A stretch of DNA of 42,079 bases, taken from Bradyrhizobium sp. 21. GTDB taxonomy: Bacteria; Pseudomonadota; Alphaproteobacteria; Rhizobiales; Xanthobacteraceae. The number at the start of each line of letters is the position of its first letter. The stretch's first letter is position 1. The stretch spans positions 731,536 to 773,614 of the forward strand of contig NZ_JADPJG010000002.1 of the NCBI RefSeq assembly GCF_023073335.1, in the 5' to 3' direction. The translations under genes and the position numbers were made by a program. Of this stretch, positions 26,201-33,700 are shown in pieces. Under the pieces are notes generated by a model. It ran no database searches. It was given only the letters and a program-made list of their open reading frames with translations, and was not told the DNA's origin.

Positions 26201-26801
26201 GGCTGCTCCGGCAATGATCGGTATGAGTGGTGCCCAGCGGCTGGTCGCGAGCACTGTGATCGGCGGTGCGGCCTCTGTCGCCGGTGGCGGCAAGTTCGCC
26301 AATGGCGCAGTCACCGGTGCATTCGGATATCTGTTTAATGAATGTGGCGGTCAGTGCTTCAGGCGCGCTCTTGGAACTATGAGCGGAATGTTTTTCGACT
26401 GGGTCGCGGGAACCGGACCATCCGATCGGTATTTTGGCCCAGGTACCGATCAGGTAAACGATCTGATGGACTCTCCAGGCGTAGAACGAGCACGCGAATT
26501 CTATTACAACAAGAATGGGGGAGGCGGCGCACCACAAGACGTAACAAACTATAGATCGTCATTTGGTTTGGCCGGCTTGTATGCAGCAGGTTCGTCACCG
26601 ACTGCACAGTTTGCTGGAAGCTTTCGAGTAGACATCGCTACCATCCCATCTGAAGATGCCAATTATCTGCAATTCACGGTGACGAACAATACGAGTATGA
26701 AGTCCTTCGCTTATGGAATTGGACCAGCATACGAACGAAGTTTTATTGGCCCTGGAGGCAATATGCGCCAAACATATTCTTGGATCGAGAGAGCTAAGTG
26801 A
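23253..26801 (+). CDS. Sec-exported YD-repeat/Rhs toxin with unique C-terminal tip (R1)
   Basis: This 1182-residue protein has a ribosome site GGGGAATAAGCA before the ATG. Residues 1-23 form a Sec signal (hydrophobic core, cleavage near LWA/AST). YD repeats run to about residue 720 (YDALGRLAQTSRPYF, YDTLGRVLTETKPDG). The Rhs core spans about residues 728-836 (DHLGSISVVTDE ... FTSADPTVTDPMN ... NRYSYVGNDPLAFTDPNG). Then come a hydrophobic stretch (about 855-925) and a linker, GGGKFANGAVTGAFGYLFN, ending near residue 1030. The last 150 residues, with FGPGTDQVNDLMDSPGVER, are specific to this gene and should be the toxic domain; I recognise no family. PAAR, VgrG or T6SS trafficking modules are absent. 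The stop overlaps the next gene. Confidence 0.9.
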   Translation: MLKIAKSSVAAAVILLSSSPLWAASTITRTSSFAYDAQGVLNQEVVEPDTPALRLQTDYGYDSFGNKISVQVSGADIATRSSTSAFDAKGQFNGANTNAMSQSESIQYDARFGKPTSHTGPNGLTTIFSYDGFGRKIQEVRADGTMTKWFYRFCSGFNGGTDTCLSGAVYLVVERPYAADGSTAIGPTVTVYMDALDRELGRETQGFDGSTVRATRTYDALGRLAQTSRPYFANGGTPQYTAYTYDTLGRVLTETKPDGSVSQTAYHGLTVIATNALSQTRTVTKNSQGKVVSITDALSGVMTYAYDAVGNLLSTTDAAGNVVTATYDLRGRKIASNDPDLGHWTYSYNTLGLLVSQTDAKSQVTTLTYDKLDRVVQRVEADVTSVWTYDTAAHGIGKLASSGITAGLGNGFGRSVTYDTLGRASQVSTIVDGATYVMGATYDAQSRISKVSYPSGFTARYGYNTLGFANQLSDDATSQSYWTANAMDAEGHLTQLTSGNGLVTNRSFEATTGRLSGLTTGSGAGTAVQNLGYTYDRLGNPLSRTDANTNLSETFSYDTLNRLTSSTVNLTPTPLAKTFSYSAIGNMLTKSDVGTYNYPTAGQALPHAVASITNGLISTTFTYDLNGNQTSGLNRTIAWTSYNKPASITQGTRTISFQDDTEHQRFKHVTPEGTTLYIAGFGVLAEVTNPGTASQKWTDYLGVGNAKVGMRTLQTASATLTTRYFHVDHLGSISVVTDENAMVVERLSYDAWGKRRNPNGTDDTTGSITSQSTRGFTGEEQLSIDGLVHLNGRVYDPLLARFTSADPTVTDPMNMQGWNRYSYVGNDPLAFTDPNGFSWFSNWFGWIGKAFTAVGNFIKNNIMAIAQIAITVALTPLIGPYFAAFAGSAIVTGISGGSLSQALKAGLIAGATAFAFAVVGGLTNVVATGNPDSFSLFDHVQPKFGTAEYAFNVAGHAAVGCGSSVASGGSCQSGALAGGVSAAAAPAMIGMSGAQRLVASTVIGGAASVAGGGKFANGAVTGAFGYLFNECGGQCFRRALGTMSGMFFDWVAGTGPSDRYFGPGTDQVNDLMDSPGVERAREFYYNKNGGGGAPQDVTNYRSSFGLAGLYAAGSSPTAQFAGSFRVDIATIPSEDANYLQFTVTNNTSMKSFAYGIGPAYERSFIGPGGNMRQTYSWIERAK

Positions 26802-27184
26802 AGTTGCCTCTTCTCGTGTTCATCCCGTTCTGTCTTGTTTGTTGCTCGGCAGCGGTGCCTGAGACAGAACTGATAGGCAATTACACGGCAAGTTATGGAA
26901 GCGAGACTGCGACCTTGTCACTCATGGCTGACCATACTTACAGTCACACAGTCTGGGTGGCGGGTCGACAAGTCGCCGGCGCGGCATCGACTTGGAAGGT
27001 ATCGACGGTGACGGCTTCCGGAGTACAAGCAACAGCAGTCGATCTTGCGAAATTTGTTGCAATTCCTTCCTTTAGGAACGAGAGCGTCGGACCAGGGTGG
27101 GTTCCAGAGGTCGACAGAACTTGGCTTGGACGAATTCGGCTCTGCTTCGACTCAGATGTTGGTTATTGCTATGTAAAGCAGTAA
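26798..27184 (+). CDS. Small lipoprotein, candidate immunity protein for the R1 tip
   Basis: A GTG at 26798 overlaps the toxin stop (GTGA), the arrangement expected for an immunity gene. The 128-residue product has a lipoprotein-like signal peptide (LLVFIPFCLVCCSAA) with a Cys near residues 15-16. A beta-rich body follows that begins ELIGNYTASYGSETATLSL. This resembles small lipoproteins of the type 'GTY...LxLxxDGTY' that occur widely, so a housekeeping-type fold is possible. A periplasmic location would fit protection against a toxin acting in the periplasm or at the membrane. Function is inferred from position only. Confidence 0.7.
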   Translation: MKLPLLVFIPFCLVCCSAAVPETELIGNYTASYGSETATLSLMADHTYSHTVWVAGRQVAGAASTWKVSTVTASGVQATAVDLAKFVAIPSFRNESVGPGWVPEVDRTWLGRIRLCFDSDVGYCYVKQ

Positions 27185-27206
27185 GCTCGTCGAATTGCGG
27201 TGCCAG

Positions 27207-27447
27207 TGCATGGTGAACCGCCCCGGGTTTGCCGGAGGCTCCTGAGAGGATGGAGCGATGACAAGCAAGACGAACAAGTTTTCACACGAGGTCCGGGCCC
27301 GTGCGGTTCGGGTGGTTCTGGATCACGCGAGCGAGCATCCCTCGCGCTGGGCGGCAGTGACGTCGATCGCCACCAAGATCGGCTGCACGCCGCAGACGCT
27401 GCATGACTGGGTCAAGAAGGCCGAGATCGACAGCGGGCAGCGGGTCG
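27207..27447 (+). mobile_element. IS3-family insertion sequence remnant (left end and OrfA N-terminus)
   Basis: The stretch GTGAACCGCCCCGGGTTTGC near 27211 looks like the left end of an IS3-family element. It is followed by GAGAGGATGGAGCG and the ATG at 27258. The frame reads [20 protein letters not shown] and then [20 protein letters not shown] and [10 protein letters not shown], the helix-turn-helix part of an IS3 OrfA transposase. After about 63 codons the similarity stops abruptly at about 27447, and the frame runs into unrelated sequence to a stop at 27485. OrfB is absent, so the element cannot move on its own. Confidence 0.85.
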
Positions 27448-27464
27448 AGTTAGGGCGACAGTTC

Positions 27465-27477
27465 TGGACTGCACCCC
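27465..27477 (+). repeat. IS-end-like motif TGGACTGCACCCC, copy 1
   Basis: Exact 13-mer also at 29244-29256 and 29327-29339. Its form resembles terminal inverted repeats of IS3-family elements. It lies at the break point of the OrfA remnant. Confidence 0.6.
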
Positions 27478-27562
27478 TCCAGTGAGACACGATAATTACA
27501 GTGACAATGGGGTTGCCACGATGCGTTACCGTGGCTTGTTTTGCGCGAACATGGTTTCGAGC

Positions 27563-27690
27563 TCAAGGTGATTGGTATCCAAGCGCCGAGTGCAGGTGCT
27601 CCTTGTTGTAGACCCGCGATGAAGCTAATGCCAGTCGCGAGGTATCGTCGATCGCGACGTGGACGAACTCGTGGCCGGCGCCGCGGCTTT
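27563..27690 (-). mobile_element. Fragments of DDE transposase/integrase (decayed)
   Basis: On the minus strand the frame reads GHEFVHVAIDDTSRLALASS, an rve/DDE core-like piece. It runs straight into RVYNKEHLHSALGYQSP and a stop, the C-terminal signature of IS3-type integrase domains. The pieces between them are missing, so this is a fused leftover of one or two elements. Its upstream edge (about 27690) directly abuts the start of an orphan Rhs tip on the plus strand. Confidence 0.75.
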
Positions 27691-28539
27691 GGCGCAAACT
27701 TTGAAGGCAGGATTGATCGCAGGCGTCACAGCCGCCGCGTTCTTTGGCGTCGGTGAAGCGACGAACGCGCTTGCGCACTACAACCCTGTTGGCGATATGC
27801 CTGCTCATATCCGACCGGCGTTCGGAACAGATGTTTGTGCGTTCAATGTAGCCGGTCACGCGGCCGCCGGGTGTCTCTCGTCGGTCGCGTCGGGAGGCGG
27901 ATGTGGCACAGGAGCTTTGTCCGGTGCTGTTGGCTCGGCGCTGAGCCCGCTCACTACCAAAGTCTTTCAGAATCCGCAGGAGAATTTTGGGGATCGTATT
28001 GGCGGCACAATCGTCTCTGGAGTTGCTGGAGGCTTGGCTTCGGTTGCGGGGGGTGGAAAGTTTGCAAATGGAGCCGTAACTGTCGCCTTTGGCTATCTGT
28101 TTAACCAGTCAATTGGGGGGCAGAGACCGCGCTTTCCTCAGTCAGGTGATCCAGTCGGTGTTTTCAATGCTTGGCACCAAGCCTGGGTCGATTTTCAAGT
28201 CGCTGGCCTGACTGCTATGGGCTATGACGTATATACCCAAGTATATTTCTACAACTCGACCGTGACGGTCTATGCCATAATGGATATCGTAGCCTCCAAG
28301 GACGGGGTTCCCCATTTGGAATGGAAATCAAGACGTTACCGTTCGATACAAGCGTGGGCAATCCGAACTTCGACGAACTTTACACGTCCAATCAGAAGAT
28401 CGTGTCCCCTCAGATTCGGTCCGGAACAGCAATTCCTTTCGGAATAAATGCTGCCGCTGCTGGCTTTCAGACTGGCCAACCGATGGGGAAAGGCATGCCG
28501 ATTTTTGATGTTGCGGTAAAAGGAATGGGGATGCACTAA
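27686..28539 (+). pseudogene. Orphan Rhs tip 2, nuclease-like, frameshifted
   Basis: The reading frame begins without a start at AQTLKAGLIAG and parallels the pre-tip part of R1 (FNVAGHAA, SVASGG, SVAGGGKFANGAVT, FGYLFN). A new tip follows (about 28110 on). At 28317-28326 TGGAA occurs twice in tandem. Removing one copy joins the first frame (IMDIVASKDGVPHLE) to the second (EIKTLPFDTSVG, open to 28539). The restored D...ExK spacing and the following SNQ...P...SG pattern resemble PD-(D/E)xK nuclease toxins. As it stands the first frame runs out of phase to a stop at 28447. No signal peptide or Rhs core is attached, so it is a displaced donor tip. Confidence 0.75.
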
Positions 28540-28544
28540 AGACA

Positions 28545-29198
28545 ATGAGCGAGCGGAACATGCAGCGTAAGCTCAGGGAAACTTTCAAGGCTACGCTGAG
28601 CGATCAATTGACTGCAATCGGCTTCGACATGAGCTCGGAGACTGTGTTCGCCAAGAAAATATCCTCGGATGTGCTTGGGTGCATAGGGTATTTGGAATCG
28701 ACAAATGCCGTTCGTCCATTTTTGGGCGTGCGGTTCGAGCAGGTAGAGAAAATCTATCGAGAGGTTGCCAGCGTCGATCTCGTTATTGCGCAGAGTGTTC
28801 CGCGCTATTTTCCGACATTGCTTCGGAGTCTCCATCACATCAAAGAAGATGACGCGTCCAATTCGGTGTTGGTCCGGAGAGACACGGGCTATTTGCACGT
28901 CGAGTACGATACGGTTTCTCATATCTGCGATCAGATACTTGCGGACGTGCGCGAAGTTGGCCTTAAGTTTATTGAAACGAATCTTTCTCTGAGCGCGGCC
29001 GCGAAAACCATGGCCGAGGGGCGGGGAGGAGGGATAGGATCGATTGCGTATCGTCTACCGATTATCTATTGGCTTCTCGGGCAGGAGGACGAAGCCCTTT
29101 CATACCTGGGTATGATCTCCTCCAAGGATTATCCGATAGGTGACTACGATAGCTATGCGCGGCGGCTAGTTCAGAGAATGAACTCGAAATCGCGGTGA
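28545..29198 (+). CDS. Candidate immunity protein of orphan tip 2 (hypothetical)
   Basis: This intact 217-residue frame starts 6 bases after the orphan tip's stop. It opens MSERNMQRKLRETFKATLSD and has no signal peptide or membrane helix, so it should be cytoplasmic. This fits protection against a nuclease. Composition is visibly less GC-rich than the flanking genes. I do not recognise the family; the call rests on position directly behind a toxin tip. Confidence 0.65.
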   Translation: MSERNMQRKLRETFKATLSDQLTAIGFDMSSETVFAKKISSDVLGCIGYLESTNAVRPFLGVRFEQVEKIYREVASVDLVIAQSVPRYFPTLLRSLHHIKEDDASNSVLVRRDTGYLHVEYDTVSHICDQILADVREVGLKFIETNLSLSAAAKTMAEGRGGGIGSIAYRLPIIYWLLGQEDEALSYLGMISSKDYPIGDYDSYARRLVQRMNSKSR

Positions 29199-29243
29199 CG
29201 TGCCGAACTTTACCTCCTGACGCGAGAGTTATGCTGACACCCA

Positions 29244-29256
29244 TGGACTGCACCCC
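29244..29256 (+). repeat. IS-end-like motif TGGACTGCACCCC, copy 2
   Basis: Exact copy of the 13-mer at 27465. It lies in the gap after the tip-2 immunity gene, 71 bases before copy 3. Confidence 0.6.
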
Positions 29257-29326
29257 TTAGCCGACCGGTCGTCAAGGGCGCAGAGCATTTTTTGGCAGGG
29301 CGTGAGCGGAGTTGTGGTGACAGTGC

Positions 29327-29339
29327 TGGACTGCACCCC
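29327..29339 (+). repeat. IS-end-like motif TGGACTGCACCCC, copy 3
   Basis: Exact copy of the 13-mer, preceded by GGTGACAGTG. That decamer recurs at 30188 within the second debris zone. Confidence 0.6.
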
Positions 29340-29420
29340 CGAACGACGGTGACCGCACACCAAATATCGGATCATCCGTCGTTCTCCCCGGTGCAAGCCC
29401 TAACGCGAACCCGGCCCCTG

Positions 29421-29794
29421 GAGCCGTCCGCCGCCGTCGGCTCGGCGCTGTCGCCGCTCACTAATTCAATGTTTCCGAACGCGCAAACGAACCTTGGGGA
29501 CCGGATTGGAGGAACAATTGTTTCGGCGGTCGCGGGTGGTCTTGGTTCTGTCGCTGGCGGCGGAAAAGCGCCGTTGGTCCGCACACGACCTGGAAGGAGG
29601 ACGGAAGCGGCAAAATTACGCGCACTGAGACTTGGGTCCCGAATCCTCAAAATCCGAGTGGCTGGGATTCGCAGCAGGCCACCGATGTCACGGGAAGGGG
29701 TCACACGGTTAATGGCGTCAATATCCCAACTCCGTGTACACATATAGACGGATCTGTTCGGCCGGCGGCGCCTGATGAAATACCTGGAAGGTGA
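29421..29794 (+). pseudogene. Orphan Rhs tip 3, truncated and frameshifted
   Basis: The first part (AVGSALSPLTNSMF, NLGDRIGGTIVSAVAGGLGS, VAGGGK) matches the pre-tip linker of orphan tip 2 almost residue for residue. At about 29565 the linker breaks off after GGGK and the frame changes. The new frame reads WKEDGSGKITRTETW ... GVNIPTPCTHIDGSVRPAAP and DEIPGR to a stop at 29794. That ending resembles the C-terminus of polymorphic toxins with the 'PTPH...GxVRPxxPxEIP' pattern (tentatively the toxin-24 type). The conserved FANGAV...FGYLFN part of the linker and most of the toxin are deleted, so it is not functional. Confidence 0.7.
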
Positions 29795-29800
29795 AGTCCG

Positions 29801-30109
29801 ATGCAGGACGCAGAGATAGAGTTATTTAGACGATTGGAACGGTGGTACGCCGCCCAGTGCAACGGAGATTGGGAGCACACGTATGGCATTACCCTAGAAA
29901 CCGTCGACAATCCCGGATGGAGCTTCAAAGTAGAGATCTCGGATACGTATCTGTCTGATCGCGCTTTTGAAGAAATCCATGAAAATCAGGGGAATGATCG
30001 GAACGAATTTCTATGCAGGGTCAAAGATCGCGTATTTATTGGTCAAAGCCCGCCTGACAGGCTCCATGAAATTATTTCGATCTTTTTGTGCTGGGCAGAG
30101 AGTCCTTGA
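29801..30109 (+). CDS. Immunity protein of the Imm53 family
   Basis: This 102-residue cytoplasmic protein starts at an ATG with GGAAGG upstream, 6 bases after the broken tip 3. The motif WYAAQCNGDWEHTYGI followed by LETVDNPGW is the signature I know for Imm53 (family form WYxxQCxGDWEHxYG...TxDNPGW). Imm53 proteins neutralise Rhs/CDI-type toxins. The gene is intact although its cognate toxin is a remnant, so it may still protect against related strains. Confidence 0.85.
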   Translation: MQDAEIELFRRLERWYAAQCNGDWEHTYGITLETVDNPGWSFKVEISDTYLSDRAFEEIHENQGNDRNEFLCRVKDRVFIGQSPPDRLHEIISIFLCWAESP

Positions 30110-30727
30110 ACTGGGAGTTACGGTGATAGCGTGGACGGTACCTCCCTCGGCACCGGTTGTGCCATGATGTGTCGTTGTCAGAATTACGGTGACAGTGCAC
30201 TAAATGCCGGATCATCCCCTCTGCGTAGGGTCCATAGCGCTTCCAACGGATTTTCCGAATGTTGATATAATGCCCCTGTTTTGCCCGACGAGTCAAACGG
30301 CACGTATCGCGCGCGTAAGTCATTGATCCCGCAAGCCGCGGCTACTGTGCATGGGGTTGTTTTCAACATTTTTTGCCGGACGCTCGCTCATCCTGCGCCT
30401 GGTAGCTGCTCGGGAGGAACGGCTCTCGCGGGATGGGGAGGACTGTGTCGCGAAGCCCATCATCTCGGCGGCGTGGTCGCAAGCTCGCAATTCCCGGTCC
30501 CAGTGTCAGCCATCCAGTCGCGAAGATCATTCCGCATCAGAGCTGCGACGCTGCTGCAAGAGCCAAGCGTGGCGGAAGATCTCAATCGTCTGCAAATCTC
30601 CGCGTCCATTCGCACCATCTTCCGTCTTCAAAACGTCACGTTGTGGAGAAGTAACACTTCACGTTGACGGTTGAGCTCATTCCACGTTTCCATGCTCTAC
30701 CTGTGGGTGAACGCTTGGGGCGAGCGA
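30110..30727. other. Non-coding debris zone between Imm53 and paralogue B
   Basis: No convincing gene. It contains GTTACGGTGATAGCG (30118) and GAATTACGGTGACAGTGCAC (about 30180), followed by CTAAATGCCGGATCATCC. Related wording occurs at 29348-29372 (CACCAAATATCGGATCATCC). The intergenic repeat listed separately follows at 30271. These look like ends of old mobile elements bordering successive tip/immunity cassettes. Several short frames are open from 30281 onward but resemble nothing. Confidence 0.5.
30271..30372 (+). repeat. Bradyrhizobium-type intergenic repeat, copy 2
   Basis: Blocks GCCCCTGTTTTGCCCGACGA plus GTCAAA and TGCATGGGGTTGTTTTC (30349-30365) match those at 7748-7850 in order and approximate spacing. 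The inner part differs. Confidence 0.6.
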
Positions 30728-33700
30728 ATGTCGGGGAATGGGTTGGGAATTTGCGCGGAGCGTCGATCTGCGATCCGCATTGTTGCATCTGTTGCAAGCG
30801 TTGCATCTGTTCTTCTCATCGTTGGCGCGACGTCGACTTTCTCCGGGACGATGTCGCTGCCGGGGCAGTTTTCGGTGAGCGCGACGGGCGCGGCCACCTA
30901 CGCGATCCCGATTGCGATCCCGCCGGGCACATCGGGCATGACGCCCTCGTTGTCGCTCGAGTACAGCAGCCAGGGCGGCGATGGCGTTCTCGGGATGGGC
31001 TGGACGCTGTCCGGCCTGCCGTCGATGGCGCGCTGTCCGCGAACCACCGTGCAGGATGGTGCTTCGGGCACTGTCAACTTCGACGCCAATGACCGCTTCT
31101 GCCTCGACGGGCAGCGATTGGTGCAGTTGAGCGGTGGCACTTACGGCGCGGACGGAATGCAGTACCGGACCGAGGTCGAGAGTTTTTCCAAGATCATCTC
31201 GCACGGCACGACCGGGACGGGTCCGGCGTGGTTCGAGGTGCACACGAAATCCGGCCAGACCATGGAGTTCGGCAATGGTGCGAACTCGCAAGTGCTCGCG
31301 CAGGGCAAGGGCTCGGTCCGGGTCTGGGCGCTGAACAAGATCAGCGACACCAAGAGCAACTATTACACGGTCACCTACACCAACGATGCGGCCAACGGCC
31401 AGTTCTATCCGGCCAGGATGGACTATACCGGCAACAGCGCGGCCTCGGTCGCTGCCTACAATTCGGTGCAGTTCACCTACGCGGCGCGGCCCGATGTCAG
31501 TCCGCAGTACCAGGCGGGCTCGCTCAGCAAGACCACCGTGCGGCTCACCAACATCAAGACGTTCACCGGCTCGACGGCGGTCTCCGATTATCGCCTGAGC
31601 TATCAGACCTCGCCGGGAACGGGCCGTTCCCGCCTGATCAATGTCCAGACCTGCGACGGTGCGGCCACGCCCAACTGCTTTCCCGCCACGAGTTTCAACT
31701 GGCAGGACACCGCTGTCGGTTTCAACCCCTCCTATTACGCGACGGGGCAGGGCTTCAACAGCACGTCCATCAGCACTGTGCCGGGCGGCTGCGGCCAAAG
31801 GTGCGGAACCTATGGCGTCGTAACAGGAGGGCCGGGCCTGATCGCCGCCGATTTCGACGGCGATGGAAGGACCGACCTGATCCAGCCATGGAATCACGCC
31901 GGCTATGTCAATCTGATGACCTACCGGTCGAACGGCGACGGCACCTTCACGTTCCGCAGTCAGGAGTTTTCCGGCTTCGGTTTCGACTCGATTGGAAGCG
32001 GGGGTGGACCAGGCCTAATTCCGCTGGACCTCAATGGCGACGGAAAGACGGACCTGATTCAACAATGGAATAATGGTCCAGGCACTCTCTATCTCTTCAC
32101 GTATATCTCGAACGGAGACGGTACCTTCACGGCCGGGATTCAGAACATGGGCCAGGGGTTCAACTCCACCGGTCAAGGCGGGCCCGGGCTGATCGCGGTC
32201 GATTTGAACGGCGACGGAAGAACCGATCTCGTTCAGCAATACAACAACGGCGGGTATTTCGCTGTCTTCACCTATCTGTCCAATGGCGACGGCACCTTCT
32301 CGACCCACTATCAGACTTTTCCGGGTTACGGATACAACTCGACCGGAAACGGTCCTGGACTATTTCCGGCAGATCTGAACGGTGACGGCAAAGGCGACCT
32401 CATCGCACAGTGGAATAATGGTGGCGTACTCGCCCTCCTCACCTACATCTCCAACGGCGATGGCACGTTCACCGCCGGCTCTCAGAACCTCGGCCAAGGC
32501 TATGATTCAACGGGGCTCGGTGGACCCGGGCTCGTGCCTCTCGATGTCAATGGCGATGGCAAGACCGACCTCATTCAGCAGTACAACAACGGCGGCACTT
32601 TCGCCGCCTTCGTTCACATCTCTAAAGGAGATGGGACGTTCACGACGAGCTATCAGACCTTCCCCGGCTACGGCTTCAATTCGACGGGCACCGGCGGGCC
32701 GGACCTGATCGCGCTTGACCTGAACGGCGACGGGAAGGGCGACCTGATCGCGCAGTGGAATAACAGCGGAACGCTCGCCATCTTGACCTATCTCTCGAAC
32801 GGTGACGGTACCTTCACGGTCGGCTCGCAAAGCATGGGCCAAGGCTACAACTCGAATGGTTCAGGCTCGCCCGGCCTGATCCCGGCCGATCTTGCGGGAG
32901 TCGGCAAGTCGGGCCTGATCCAGCAATATATGGATGGCAGCGGAAGGCTCGGCCTGCTCATCCACCAGCCAAGCACGCCTTATCCGGATCTGCTGACGAA
33001 GGTCACCGGCGGTCTCGGAACCACAACATCGATCACCTACGCCTCCTTGAGCAGCGGCGTCGCCTATACAAAGGACGCGTCGGCAGTCTTCCCGCAACTC
33101 GACGTGCAGTCGCCGTTGTACACGGCTTCGCGCGTCGACACTTCCAACGGTGTCGGCGGCACCTATAGCTCGACCTACAGCTACGCCGGTGCCAAGGTCG
33201 ATCTGAGCGGCCGCGGCTTCCTCGGCTTCCGCAAGACCGGCATCACGGATGTGCAGACCGGAATCTCCGACACGACAAACTATCGTCAGGACTTTCCGTA
33301 TCTCGGTCTGGTGGCCTCGACATCGCGGACGGTCGGATCGCAGACGCTCGGCCAGTCCACCAACACCTATCAGTTCAGCAATGCCGCTGGAGCTGCCAGC
33401 ATCAGCACGCCAAGCCTCAATTCGGCGCCCTATCGCGTCTCGCTGTCCCAGAACGTGTCGAGCGGCGCCGACCTCGACGGCTCGGCTTTGCCGACGGTGA
33501 CGACGTCGAACCAGTACGACAGCTTTCTGAACGCGACGCAGGTCGTGGTGTCGACGGCGGACGGCTTCAGCAAGACCACGAACAACACCTACACCAACGA
33601 CATATCGAACTGGTATCTGGGCCGCCTGACGCGGGCCACGGTCACGTCGCAGGCGCCGGGAGAGGCCGGCCAATATTGCAGCGTTCCCTGGGGAAGCTCG

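Noticed and set aside
30281..30667. 128-codon frame before paralogue B
   Set aside because: It begins inside the intergenic repeat and shows no recognisable coding pattern.
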